In this document: one piece after another, positions 1-13,195 of the stretch
Layout: every line of letters starts with the position of its first letter
Numbering within the stretch: the stretch's first letter is position 1
From: Pomacea canaliculata
Lineage: Eukaryota > Mollusca > Gastropoda > Architaenioglossa > Ampullariidae
Direction of reading: 5' to 3'
Length of the DNA: 64,000 nt
Assembly (NCBI RefSeq): GCF_003073045.1
Contig: NC_037594.1
Span: forward strand, 19,970,927-20,034,926
The notes under the pieces: model-generated
Databases searched by the model: none
Seen by the model: the letters and a program-made list of their open reading frames with translations, nothing else
What the model was told of the DNA's origin: nothing
Translations under genes and position numbers: made by a program

Positions 1-3000
1 CTCTCTCTCTCACACACATGCATGTCGGCATCGATCTGTTGAACGTTTGAAAAGAGAAAAATTATGGTAAGCGTGATCATATCGAGTGGTTTTGTTTGGT
101 CTCAATAGTAAACAAAGATAATGCAGCTTTTACAGGACATTAGTGGGTAGAGAGAAAGAATATCCCTTCTTGGGTTCTGAGAGATCTGACCTCACGACCT
201 GCTTTGTTTATGTGAGCAGGGGCTGGCCACTCTCTTAATGCTACCACGGAACAAACAAAGTAATTATCGTTGTGTGCTTCGGGAGAAAATATAATGATGC
301 TCTCACTTTACATATTTTGTTGAAGAAAAGAGAAGTTGGGTGTTTTTTTTCTCTACAAAACAGTCAAGGTCGGTGACATTTTCTAGCATTGCCTTCTTGC
401 TCGCCAAACGATCATCTCGACAAGATTTGTTTATTTATCAAATAAACTCTGCTAAATGAAACCCCGAGGCTGCACGAACGAGCGGCCATTTGTAAACAAC
501 ATCACTTGTCTCGGAACGACGGGGCTCTCGACAAACTAACTCTGCACTCGATTGTTCCTGTCGTGCAAGTGATAACGGACGTTTCTGGCCTGCCTGTGAC
601 GTCACTTCCCCTGCGCAGCGCACTCCAAACAAACAGTCCGTCAACGCGCTGGCGATGAGACCTCGATACGGAGGCCCGGGTATCGACTGCACACCCGACA
701 TTTTTACAAACCCCAGGTGCGCGCCAACACCTGCCGCTGACTTCACAACATTCTCCACGGTTTGTGCCACGGACAAACGTCGATCTGTAGATCGATCTTG
801 TCATCGGGACTTTATCGAATGAAATAATGTCGATCGAAACGAATGAAATCAATGATTTAAATGATTAGTTTGGAAGTTTGTTCACTGGAAATATACGTAA
901 GTACAATAGGCAGACATTACCCGCGATGTTCAAGAGAAATAAAAATTTTGCGTTGAACCAAAATGCAAGGAATTTTCAAACGTTACTTCGCACATTCCTA
1001 TACCGTTGCCTTCGTGTGCAAAGACAGACTCAAAGGGTGTGACGAGGGGTAAATGGGACATATCTGGGTGCTTATGTTGCTGAAATAAGTAGTCAATGGT
1101 CAGGAGAGAAAAATGTCAGTCTTTGGACTCCATGGTTCTTCTCTACATGCCCTACTAGGATACCAGATTCCCTCCGAGTAAGCCTCGTTTCTTGTGAGAC
1201 TGGGGTCATTTCTTTGAGGTCACCTCCCCACATCGGACAAGGCCGTCTGTGACGTCAGCAAAAAATGTCAGAAATGTGTAACTGGCGTTGTTGAGGGTTG
1301 AGAGTGGAACCACCAAACATATCTGTTGTTGATTTAAGCACTTCCTTCAGAACGGAAACGTGTCATTTCCTGCAGGTTTGATTTACACTTTGTTTACACG
1401 AGGAACTTTATACATATTGGCAGTGGATAGCTCCATCGCTTCTATTATCTTGAGAGTAAAAAAAAATCTTAGATAGGACAGTCTTCTTTAAAGTACAGAG
1501 CACTATAATTTGAACAATCAAATAAGTAAACAAACAAAAAAACAAATACCACAAATCAGAAACAAAATTAAAAATATCAAAAAGGCGCAACGACACGGGC
1601 TGTAGGACGAGAGAGACTTGACAACAAGCATCTAGCTACAGACTACTAACTAGCCCTGTAGCTGCCTAGCCAGGCTCTCTGCTGGCAGGAGACTATTAGC
1701 CGCCGGTGCGCGCCATTAACTCCCAGGTCACCACGCATGCGCGAGCTGGCACGGCACGTGCGGCGGAGCGCACCAGCCTCGCTCGGGCTGATGCAAGATG
1801 GCTCCGCGAAGGTGGGCGCAGGTGAGCGGCTGTGGAGCTGTGAGATTATCTTCTCCTCGAGAACAGCGCCCAACACGTGATTCGGATTCCTGACCCTTCT
1901 TTTCCTTCCTTCCTCCCTTCACCATCCCCGAAATGTCTTCCCTTACTCCTCCATCCTCACGCCTTTCTCGCGCCAGGGACCGTTGGGCAGCAGGACTGGC
2001 GCCTAGACGGTTAAAGCAGCTTCACAACGCATGATGATGACATGATGGTCTATCCAGGCTGAGTTGTGTCACGAACCACAGAACTGGAGGGTTTATTCAT
2101 GCTCCGCTCTTTTTTTTCTCTAGCCTACATCATGCAAGGAAGAAGATGATAAGGAAGAAAAGGTTGGTGATACGGAGTTGAACTCCAGCAACCTGGACCA
2201 GCAGCGATGAGCAACCGATTTATCAGGGGAGGCAACAGGCGGTGAAGAGAAAAGTGTGGGCTTCAGTTTCCACATCACGTGCCAGAGACACTGCAAGCTT
2301 TAAATTTTCACGAAGCTGGGATACTTTTTCACTTAAGACATTGTAATAACAAGTGAATTAATTATATGACAGAAATTACTGTCAAGATGTATGTACGGAA
2401 TAACAGAAAGTAGACCTTAAAATATTATAACAATAAAAATAATACAATACATCTTTATCGTCTACTTCAGTTCCCAACAGAGATAGAAATGTTGCTTTGT
2501 TGGGAGCTCTCGTAAATATTGAACTAACCAAAATACAATCACATCCCACGCATCCATAAAATTACTATATTTAATGATTGTCAGAGACGCACGCACTGGG
2601 TACATGAGATCAAAATAGGCATTCTTCAACTCAGAGAGGAGAATAAATTTTCTCCGATGCGGAAAGGGAAATAAAATTCGAGATAATACCTAACCTGGCA
2701 TTTTATGTTCTTATAAGTCTTCAACTTTGTGCCTCTCCCTTTCAATGCGCGTAACAGAAATTACCCGAAATGCATCAGCTATCATGGCTCGGGGACCTGG
2801 CGGGGGTCCGACACAAACGCAGGTCTGTTGAAGATATGGGTTAGGGCCACGGGAATGGAAGTCTGAGACAAGGACTGATTGTTTGCGTGAAACCTGCCAA
2901 AGCATGGCTACAAACTGTCCGGCCCATCCGTCAATCCGGCGGAGGTCTCAATTCACCTGTCCCCGCCTCCTCATTGCCCCGAGTGTCGAGGTGAGTCGGG

Positions 3001-3023
3001 AAGGGGAGGGAGTGGGTAACACA

Positions 3024-3042
3024 TGGTGGTGGTGGTGGTGGT
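3024..3042. repeat. (TGG)n run
   Basis: Six TGG units. In one frame it encodes only Trp. Confidence 0.85.
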
Positions 3043-3200
3043 GCTGGAAAGGACTTGCACCACGTGTGAGTTCAAGAAGTAGGAGGCGCTAAATTTGTCA
3101 GGACCAAACACCTTATTTAATAATTTATTTTGCATCGCAGGTACCCTGTCGGATATAGGTTTTCTCACACCTGAGCAGCCTGGCAAAGTTTGATCCTCTG

Positions 3201-3217
3201 GCAGCAGCAGCAGCAGC
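3201..3217. repeat. (CAG)n run
   Basis: Five CAG units in non-coding sequence. Confidence 0.8.
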
Positions 3218-6082
3218 GTCCTCGCGCCATGGCAGCGCCACGAGGTTGCTTCGTGCTGTGCAGCACCGCGCGTATCCCACAGTGAGGTACAGCTATACAG
3301 TTTGCAACGATACACAATTCGGTGGATGCTGATTCAGGGGAGCGATCTACTTCAGAAAAAAAGTAGCTGGGATTTTAGCATATTGCAGACAGCTGAAAGA
3401 GGTTCCTTATTCACCACCGTGTTCATTCGGCTTAAAAGATCTTCTACTTTAACTTGCTTTAAGATGGACTTAAGCCGCTCGGCATAGAATGTTAACCTCG
3501 ATAAATCGGGCAAAGAGGGAGGGGGCTTCGGAGTACTCTGTGCTCCCGTACGAATTTACAGTTGTACTGCAAACATTCCTGTTGGCACCACCTGCGTGGC
3601 CATGGCAACAGAGACTTGAAGCCAGTAGACTTTTCGCTGCCTGCATTACTTTGCAGGTTGCTAGGGTGTTGCCAAGTTAGTTCTTCGGTACTCTCATCTG
3701 CTGGAGGAGTAGAGGGGAAGGCCGGGGTTGGTGGTGCGTGCAACCTTGTATCTCAATGTGTATGAATGTATTTCCAATGTACGTTATGTGTGTGTTTGTG
3801 TGCGTGGCGAAGATGTATCTTTAGAATTATATATATATATGTATGCTTTTAGAGATGGGGGATGCAAAGTCAATAACAGACAGGGAAAAAAAGAACACTG
3901 CAATTTATTCTTTAAATTTGTATCCGCTTTTTTTTTCTCTCTCTCAGTTTGTATGTCGAGCGTTTATGTTCGTGTGTGTTGTGGTTGTTGTTATTTAATT
4001 TATTGTCTGTCTGCTGCTTGCTGACATTCTGTAGTCAGACACGGAAGTGAATGGAGACAACGCACGAGAACTCTTGTGATGAAGGTTGACCCTGAAGGAT
4101 GCCCTCTCTCTCTCCACGCACGAAGCTCAAGTGATCGCATGATGCATCCGCCTCTCAGTTGGTCAGCACGGCCTCCTAACTGACACTTATACATGTCAAA
4201 GGTCACAGTTGTGCATGATCACCATGCTACATGTTGATACAAGTACGGTAGCCTGTAGCGGGATACATGTCCAAGCATGCACAGTGTATTACAGGATACG
4301 AACAGTACCCACTGGATGGTCGATTCAAAAGTGCCCACAGTAATTTTCAGTGGAACTTTTGGGTTTTTTTCCTTAGTTTCGAACTGACAATAGGAGAGAC
4401 CAGATTCTGGATGCCTGTCTATGTGTATGTACACAGACTGACAACATGTACACCTACATTTAGAGACCAACAGGCTCCAGCAAGTGATCATGCCAACCTG
4501 TAGGCCTTGTTGCACTCACCAGTATTGAGTCTCAAGGAAAGCTGTTTACCGCAGGTCCAATCCATGTACGTCAGCAACAGGCTGACTCAGATCCGTAAAT
4601 ACATGTGTGTGTCCGTACAGGTAGTCTGGACTGAATAGATATGTTGCAAATATAATATTCCGAGTTCCTGCTTAGTCAGATTTCTTACAAATGTTGCTTT
4701 TTTGTCCAGGACAATAGAAATGGCTTCACTTGAATAAAAATACTTTTTGTGAGCGAGAGAGAGAGAAGGGGATACATATATATGGATAGAAAGAGCAGGT
4801 TAATTTTCCTTTTCTGAAAACCTTTAACAAATACCAAGAATATTGAAAACCATAGAAAGTAGTCTTGCCATGCCATTGACCTTCATCAAATACGCTTCCA
4901 AATCCTTTTTTTCCTTTGACAGTTTGTTCACTTGTTATTATTCCAAGATTTCCGCACTCGTACCATCGTCGTTGAGTTGAACGAGAGTTAAAATATCTTT
5001 ATTTGCGCTGAGTGTACGAGCCTTTGGTCACGTGCTCGCTGTTATGGCTTCTGCGTCTGACTCACTGTTGGATGTCGGGGCTGAATATGTTGACACAGGT
5101 CGGTGGTGACTTGCAGCAGCTCGTGTCTGGCATGGCGACAGAGATGGAGACGCCAAGGTGTCCGTCCTCAAGGCTGTCTGCTCAGCTTACAAAACACTTT
5201 GCAGGATTTTTTTCCCCTCAAAGGGAGGTACACACACACATACACATACACTGTCAGACTTGAATACAGGCAGCCACATGTACCCAAGTATTACTACTGT
5301 GACAGCAGTTTTATATTACTTCGCTGGCAATAATCTCCCCGATCCTTAACCAATCCAATAGAATTGCCAGCACACATGTATCAGTAACTGCTAATTAGTC
5401 TCCCACCACCATCCTGAATCTGTCTGCAGACAATACCGCAGGGTGGCTTGGATTACACGGCAGCCCCGTTGACTGTTCAACCTCATAGTCGGGTACTCGT
5501 TGGTAAACTAGTTTTTCTTTGCTTGTCCTCTGACCTTTTCTTCTCGTGTTCCTGCCGTGGTACACAAAACCCAGTGCATTTAATTACTCGTCACCTCATC
5601 CCCTGCTAAACTCTGATTTGTTTGTGTGTCAGCAAGTACTAGTGTGGGACAGTGTGGTGTTGTGTGTGATAATGTGCGGATGTGGACTGTGACGTGGGTT
5701 GGCTGTTGTTGTAAACCTTTCCTTCCTGGCATTTCATTCGAGTGCATGTTTGTACATTTTGTATTACAGTATTATAGCCCAGTGTGTACTGCATGGACGT
5801 GTGAGTGTTTCTACAGTTGTGTGAGAGAGAGAGACAGTCTGTATTTTACATTTTCCCTTATAATGCTTTCCTTCCTCTATTTTACAAAATTTCTCAATCG
5901 CAGGTATCGATTACAGTCTGTTTCTTCCCTCTAACAACTAATAATCAATAGCATCCATATGATTTCCATCAGGCATAAATAATTCAGATTTTCGTTTTAA
6001 TTGTGTGATTATTTTAATTTATTAACAATTCCTCTCCCCGATTACTTTACGTCCTTTTAAAAATTTTGCCGTTGGGTCAGAG

Positions 6083-6225
6083 GTGAGGCCGGTTGTCCTG
6101 CGTACCTGCGCACCTTGGGAGCGGGGGAGGAGGACACGCTGCCTCCACAGGCGCCGGCGGCCAGGGTTTAATCCCAGGGATATAATTGGGCGACACTGCT
6201 CGTGCTTTTATGGTCCTGCCTGCTA
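6083..6225 (+). mobile_element. Possible SINE-like segment
   Basis: This locally GC-rich block in AT-rich surroundings contains GGGTTTAATCCCAGG, similar to a B box, followed by ACTGCTCGTGCTTTTATGG and CCTGCCTGC. The abrupt change of composition on both sides suggests an inserted element. No clear A box was found. Confidence 0.28.
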
Positions 6226-9200
6226 TAAATATAATTCTCTTAACATCCACCCAGCGCTCCTCTATTTGTTCATGATGTCACTGATAAAGACTGCCTTTTA
6301 CAAGTTGTAAAATTTGGTGTCAGATTCCAACCACCTCTACCGACCCCACAAAAGCAAGCAAAACAAAACAAAGGCAAACAACAAAAAATGTAAAGCAAAA
6401 GAAAACCTGATTCTTTTATGCCCTATTCTCCAGCCACTATCCTGGTGGCAAGCTTTTTTTCTTTTCAGTGTGTATTCTCTTCCTTGCGATAAAGATAGTT
6501 TTATTCATATATTTGAAAACACACCATCAGATGACCAAACATGTACCTAAAAACAGATACAAACAACTTACTAGACGGCTATGTATTTGTACACACCCTG
6601 ATGCAATCCCTTGTTACATCAGCACTAAACACTCCTGGGTGTTACTCCTATTTCTACTGTCACTACACACCCCAATTTTGTAAGCATCTTAACACTTGTT
6701 AATAAATTTTAGAACAGCAGGGATGCCACTAAGAACACGAGTTTTTAGTTTGTGGTCACCAAATTTATGTACTACATAAATGGGAACTTGAATAAGAAAT
6801 AACTGAGCGAATAATAACAAATAACAGCAGCACAAGAGAAAGAGAATTATGACTAATAAACCAGCAAGCGTCTAATGCTAGAAAAAAAACATAATAAAAT
6901 CTGTCTAAGATTAGGATTACACGTGTAAGGAGTAGATTAGTGTCGTCAGCTAATAATCTGATGTTTGGCTCTATGTAAATCAGTGCAAATATCATTACTG
7001 TCATCAGACATAAAAGAGAGCCTAGAACAGAGCCCACAGGTCTGTTTACATTGTTATTCATTATCCTTGATATTTAACGACTTTTAAATATCGATGACTT
7101 GGGTCTTGATATGAACCCAATGATAAAATCAATAAAATGGTCAATAATTCCTCTCCCTGCCATCCACCTTCCACGGGAGGCAAAATTGTGAAAAAAAAAT
7201 TAGTTAGTAATGTTTGTTTGCTTTGTTGACCCACAGTCACACTCCATTTCTCACCAGTCCGCACGTTTTGCACACCTTTCCTCACCTGACTCCGCCCACG
7301 CCGGTAAAATGTTGGTCAGGTCAAAGATTTACAAGCTGCCACTCAGACCGACATCATCTGTTACACGACCACTGCTGCGGCAAACGATGCATAAACCTAG
7401 AAATGAGACAAGTTGTAAATCATACAAAACTGCGAAGACAGACATCAGTTAGAGTGTGTGACTGCGTGCATACGTCAACTGTCACACGTGTACCAACCTA
7501 GCTGGGTGGGATTGTAATCTTATGTGTCATTGATTGTGGACATGTTTGTGTATACTGTATTTTTATTTGTATATATATATACTGTACGTGTGTAGATAGT
7601 CTTTAGGAACAGTTACCTCCCCTTTTTTAAACCAACGTACTTGAACTCAGAGTTATTGACCCTTACTACCTTCACGCCAGCCTTTTTTCTCATATGTTAC
7701 ACGATGAATTGTATTATTGAAACATGTATATTACGACTTCTACATCGTTGCCACGCAACGGAGAGCCGTGCTATTGCAAGTCCCCCTCGATCGTCGACAG
7801 CTGTGGCTGAGGTCAGGCGCAAGATGCTAGTCCGGGCATTAAAACCATGTAAGCCGTAGCGCCTAGCGACGTGCCATGCACCTGGGCCCTCACAACCCTC
7901 TCTGTGGTCTGTGAACAAACAGGTTTGTTTCCGGTCACGTGGTTGGCTGCACGGCAACAGCGAGCTGCTCAGACTGTTGCTATCCCACCAGGTGAGATGA
8001 TGAATCGATGATGCAAGCTCTGCTTCCCCTGCTGGTAGCCTCCCACACTAGGTGCACCGCGAGTCTCTCACACTGTTCATCCTGTTCCTTCGCGAAGTGA
8101 AAGTCTGCCATCGGTCTTGCATCACTGCACACAGGTGTGTCTTTGTCGCTACTCCAGACCACTTCAACAGGAGTGTAAAATTATGTTTAAATGCGAGTGT
8201 TTCACTTCGTTAAAAGATACACATTTTCAAAATATGTTCCATTACATTCTTACCTGGGTTTTAGAAAGAGGCCAAGAGTTCATTTCTTGTCCCTTTATGA
8301 TTACCAACTCGCTGACTGGCCAACACCTTGTTAGCATACGCTCGAATCTCTTATAGTGGAGGCTGTCAGTGAGTTCATAAATACGAAATTGCTAAAACCT
8401 ATTTGCTTAAAATGTTTTTTTTTTAATAAAATTATTCACTAAGCGTTTTCGGTTACAAACTAATAAGATCGGTAAGCTTTAACTTTTACTTTATGATCTA
8501 ATCTTTATAAGTTAATAAAACTTTAGAGCTAAATTTTATGTCTGACTCGAGTCACCCTTTAATTATTTTTCATTTCCAAATGACTCTTAGAAGCACGCAT
8601 GCGCAGCTATGTGCTGTCATGTATTGCCAAATCCAGTGGAGCGTATCACACGTGACACCGTTGTCATCAACTATCACATTCTTGCTAAGGTCCGGTAGGT
8701 CTGTCAGTCTGAAATCGAACCCTCCAGTGTCTGACTACAGTGTGGTAGTAGACTGGTAGTCAGCTCTCTGTCTAGCTCAGGTAATGAGCACGAACCTCTC
8801 TACGTGCAGCAAAACTTAATTAACAAATCGAATGACACTTGGTGTGGTGTACTTCTGTTTGTCTACCTGGGTGTCTGACGAGCGCGAATGCCAAAGGTAG
8901 GATGAATTAGAAAACATGAAACTAAAACAAAAGAGAGAAAGAACATTAATTACAGTTTAAAAATAGAGATTTTATAGAGAGGTTGACGAGGAGGAATGTT
9001 GTATTGTAAGAGACGATACCTACTTCTGTGTATTGTTTTTTTTTTTTTTTTTTAGAATGAAATGAATCATCTGACGATATTTTTCTTTTTTCTTCTGTTT
9101 GTCTTCCTTTTTTCTATCCATAAATGTCTATTTACTTTTCTCCCTCTCTTCCGTGACGAGTGTCAGTGCTAACAACAGACGAACGAGTCTCTGTGGTTCA

Positions 9201-12150
9201 ACCAATTCACGGTGGAATGCTCAGGCAGAGCCTGCCTCACCTGTGCGTTTACCTGTGCGTTACCTGACCAACAGGCACGCGCGCTCATTGATCTTCCTGT
9301 CACGTCACCTGACAAGGTGAAGGTCCCCAATCGAGGGATGGTCCATGAAGGTCGAATATTATGTCTCCCTTACATGAAGAAAAAAATTTGAAAAGGAGAC
9401 AGACGACTTTTAGTGAACAAACACTTCTATTCCTTTGACATTTTATATTTCCTTTTCCTTCTCGTTTTTCTCCATGTGTGCGTGTTACATCCATATTTTA
9501 CACGAGTGTCACGCTGTTTAAAGGAGGGTGTCTTTGCGATAAAACTGTTTTCTCCCCGAAGTCTGCTTCAATGTGTTGTCGTAGGTAACTCATTTTTTTA
9601 AAGAGATCTTTTTCTATTTTTCTTTCTGTTTTTAGTTGGAGAATAAAGAAAAGACTGGATTCTGAAAATAAAATTCGTTATAACGACGATGATGATGATG
9701 CTAGCAATATTGAAAACGTCGTGCATGAATACCGCACTCGGTCCTATTCTTGGTAATTACAGGTGGTTTATTATTTACTGTCTTAAAAGAAATGTTAGGA
9801 AGTCCAAGATAATTTTAGGTTAGAAAGTCCCAAATTAATTTTAGCTCAGTAGGTCCTCCCATAATGTTAACACTTATGTTCTCACCTATAAACTTGATTG
9901 ATCTTTGTGGCACCATTCCTCACGTCCTGACCACTTGCACGTGCATCTGAGCTTAAGCATGAATAAGAAAAGCAAATTTAATCAAATGACATTTAATAAA
10001 CTGTATGATGTCGATTTACATTCTGAATGTTTAAGAGGATAAGGGTTTGTTTAGACCAGCGAGGTTGACTATCTGGGCAAAGAAATATTCCAATTTCAAA
10101 CTTGGCGTTGAACACAGTCGAGATCGATGAGAGGAAGATTAAACTTCCTGACTACACCGTTCTCTCTTTCCTACAATCAGCGGCAAAGTAGTTTCTCGGA
10201 GGTCAGCCTTCAACGTCTCCTTTTTAGATAAGAAACTGCACGCGAGGTCATGCCACCCTCAATCCCCCAAGTTAGGAGGAGTTCGCCAATAACACTCGCA
10301 TGCGAACAACTGTCTTCATATTCCCTCCACTCACACAAACAAACAAACAAACAAACAAACAAACAAACAAACAAACAAACAAGCAAGCAAGCAAACAAAC
10401 AAACAAACAAACCCACAAACCCACAGGTAGCCGTAGAAAATACGACAGTCGGAGGCGGGCATAAAATCCTCCGTCAGTTTGTTTTCAGAAGAACTAATGG
10501 TGTGACAAGATGCTCCGAGCCTTGTATTCATTATTTCTTAACTTGCAATACAAAAGCTAGTTAAGTTCAGCATCGACAAAAAATATTATTTTGTAGAAAC
10601 TCAGCTTGAGATCAGTGTCTCCTCTTTATCTAGCCCCTAACAGTATGTATGTCTCACCTGCGTAGCCTATATCTAACACCATGATGACACGGTTGTGAGA
10701 CGGGGGCAAGGTGACAGCACATACTACATACAGGTGAGGGCAGGTAGGGGGCTGGTGTGGGCCTCTGTACCACACTGAGGGCAGAGAACAGCCTCCAGGG
10801 CAACCGAGACAAGGCACTTCCAGGTGAGGTATGTACGTATCGTGGCTGTCTCGCTATCGAGGGTTAATTAGCACGTTTTCCACTGTGAGGTCATCTTGTC
10901 GCGAGTACGCACACGGTAACTGTGTGCGAGGGTGGAAAGTCTGGTTTTTCTCGCTTCTCACCTTGCCACACATTAATGTACGTTTGTATGAGGAGGCTGT
11001 GGCCGAAAATACTGCTGTGGTGTGTATGAGAGAGAGAGAGAAAAGAAATGGATGGGCGGGTGATAGGAGGCATAATTAACTGTAGGAGCCTTTCAGGTGA
11101 GAGGACTGGCCCTACCTGTAATCATAAAGTTACACCGGTCGTCCTGACCCTCATACCAGAACACTTCCAACATAAAGCAGATGCAGAAATTAGTTAAAGA
11201 AACAGTAAAAATGTACAAGTAAAAATATAGAAAAGGAATAAGAAGTAAAGGTAGTGCAGGAAATGATTGTTGCTATTTTTTATGAAAATAAGATAAGGCG
11301 AATATTGTTGGATTATTTAGATGGAATTTTGGCACAAGAAGTGGAAAATATCTCCGCTGTTATAGACAGTGGAACTGATACACGCCTACACACTCTTGCA
11401 CCCTTCTGAACACAATGGCACACCCATAAATATTCCTTTTTTTTAGAACCACACCTTAGAGACTCCTTCCCATGCCCTCCACACACACACACGTGCACAC
11501 CCGCATGCCACGTGTCCTGGCAAACAATAGACAGGGTCCAGCATGGACACATTGTTACATGCACAAACATAACCATTGTCTCACGCCAGCGAGCCCGACT
11601 CCCTAGCATGGTCTAAATGTCAGTAGGTAGCGACTGGGCAAAAAGACTTCCACGATTTCATGTACCGTTTGTAAATTGAAAGCCAGGAGTATTTCCTGTC
11701 TACAGAGACGTGGTGTTGCTCCACCGTCTTGTTGGTGCAGGTCGGAACACACGTGACCAACTGGTGTCTTTGGCGGTGCCACGTGGAATGGAGACCAACG
11801 CGGAACGTTCTCAAGACAGGTTCTGTGGTCGTTGGGGTGTCCTTACTCCGATCTGTTACCTGGGATTGGTGTTCTGAAAGGGGAATGCTTTGTGCATGAA
11901 TACTTCCAGAAAAAAGCAGCTGACTAAAGACTTGTCTGGAAGTTTTCTCCGAACGCCTTTCATGTGATTTAAACTTGCATCAGCCGGCTAACAGAGTATA
12001 AGTTTGGTCAAACATACGATTAGTCAACTGAGTCAGTCGCTCAAAAGACACAAAAAGAAGGAAAACAATACAAGATTTATTCAGCTCACTCCCTCAAGCT
12101 AACGAAAAAAATGAGGCAGGGAATAAATGACTATTTAAAGTGCACAGTTG
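6226..12150. other. Intergenic, no gene recognised
   Basis: AT-rich unique sequence with T-runs (for example 9040-9053) and the CAAA microsatellite. The open frames are short, and the ones of about 100 codons at 10250-10564 and 11313-11609 arise from the microsatellite or carry no motif. Confidence 0.65.
10336..10412. repeat. (CAAA)n microsatellite with CAAG interruptions
   Basis: About 19 tetranucleotide units, with a short CAAG sub-run at 10380-10393. It leaks into open frames on both strands that encode only Lys/Gln/Thr/Asn or Cys/Leu/Phe/Val repeats. Confidence 0.95.
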
Positions 12151-12412
12151 CACAGGAGAGCACAGGGGCACAATGCCACAGGAGTATAGGAGCACAGAGA
12201 AAAATTGTCACAGGAGTATAGGGGCACATTGTCACAGGAGTACAGGGGCACAGTGGTACAGGAGCACAGAGACAAATTGTCACATGAGCATAAGGACACA
12301 GTGGTACAGGAGTACAGGGGCACATTGTCACAGGAGCACAAAGGTACAGTGTCACAGGAGTATAATGGCACAGGGGCACAGTGGCACAGAGACACAGGGG
12401 TCGAGGGGCACA
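12151..12412. repeat. 24-bp minisatellite, about 10 units
   Basis: Units of the form GTCACAGGAGTATAGGGGCACATT repeat with variants. Each unit splits into two related 12-mers (CACAGGAGTATA and GGGGCACATTGT). The inner units alternate GTCACAGG and GGTACAGG starts, so neighbouring units differ in a patterned way. The array stays open in several frames on both strands, which creates spurious frames of about 100 codons that are not genes. Confidence 0.9.
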
Positions 12413-13094
12413 GACCGCGCTATGCGCTATTGTCACATAAGTTCAACTGTGTGACTCCCGGCGTTACGTGCGTACTCACCCTGCAGCTATAATATACTAC
12501 TACATCAGGTGGAGCCAGCTCCAGATGTTAAGCAGATACGTGCAGTGGCCCCCAGGCACGCGGTATATTGAACTCACGTCAGCCCACCCCAGCCCACCCG
12601 TCCCCACCACCCCTATCACGCGTCGTGTCACCTTGTCCAAACAATGTCCTTGGCCTGTACCGTGCTATCTGCTTGCCAGATGATAGAGTTGGTTGTTTAT
12701 TAGGAACACCCTCGGTGGGTACAGAACCGGTTTTATTTCATGCACTCGTTACGGGAATCGATCAGATGCCAGTCGAGCAGAAGTGGCGTCAGCACAGTCG
12801 GGTGTATTTCGGGAACGCCGTCTGACGAACGCTGGACTCCTGATTGATAGGTCTGTTTGACCCATGTAATGACCTGATTGCAGAACAATAACAACAACAA
12901 CAACCACCAACTAATGTTGTCATGGCCGCAATAAAACAAATATATCACAAAGCATCAAGGGTCGAGAAAACTTAGAATGATATTGCTGTCTCAGCTGTTT
13001 TTCTGAGATACGACAATTGTTATCATGTCGTGTTCACAGTTTCCTTCTTGTCGCAAAATCGTGGTAAGTCAGGTAGTCCTCCTGTACTCACATG

Positions 13095-13195
13095 AGCTTC
13101 TCACATTCCACATACACAGCTTCTCAAATTCCATATACATGGTTTTTCACATTCCACAGATATAGTTTCTCTCATTCCACAAGCATAGTTTCCAG
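13095..13195. repeat. 23-bp tandem repeat, about 4.4 units
   Basis: Four diverged copies of an AGCTTCTCACATTCCACATA-type unit follow each other, each carrying a TCACATTCCA or TCTCATTCCA core, and a partial fifth copy follows (AGTTTCCAG). Confidence 0.75.

Larger units (their letters stand above)
1..6082. other. Intergenic, no gene recognised
   Basis: The window opens with a CT/CA microsatellite. The rest is unique AT-rich sequence with short CA, TGG, CAG and T runs. All open frames are under 120 codons and lack known motifs, splice support or codon bias. A CA-rich patch lies at 5229-5255. Confidence 0.7.

Noticed and set aside
10210..10564. Open frames with Lys-Gln-Thr-Asn or Cys-Leu-Phe-Val repeats
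   Set aside because: They are caused by the CAAA microsatellite.
12151..12412. CRISPR-like array
   Set aside because: The repeats are contiguous with no unique spacers, and the host is clearly eukaryotic.
12131..12454. Open frames of 86-104 codons on both strands
   Set aside because: They are translations of the 24-bp minisatellite; Cys/Pro/Leu or Ser/Thr/Gly periodicity only.
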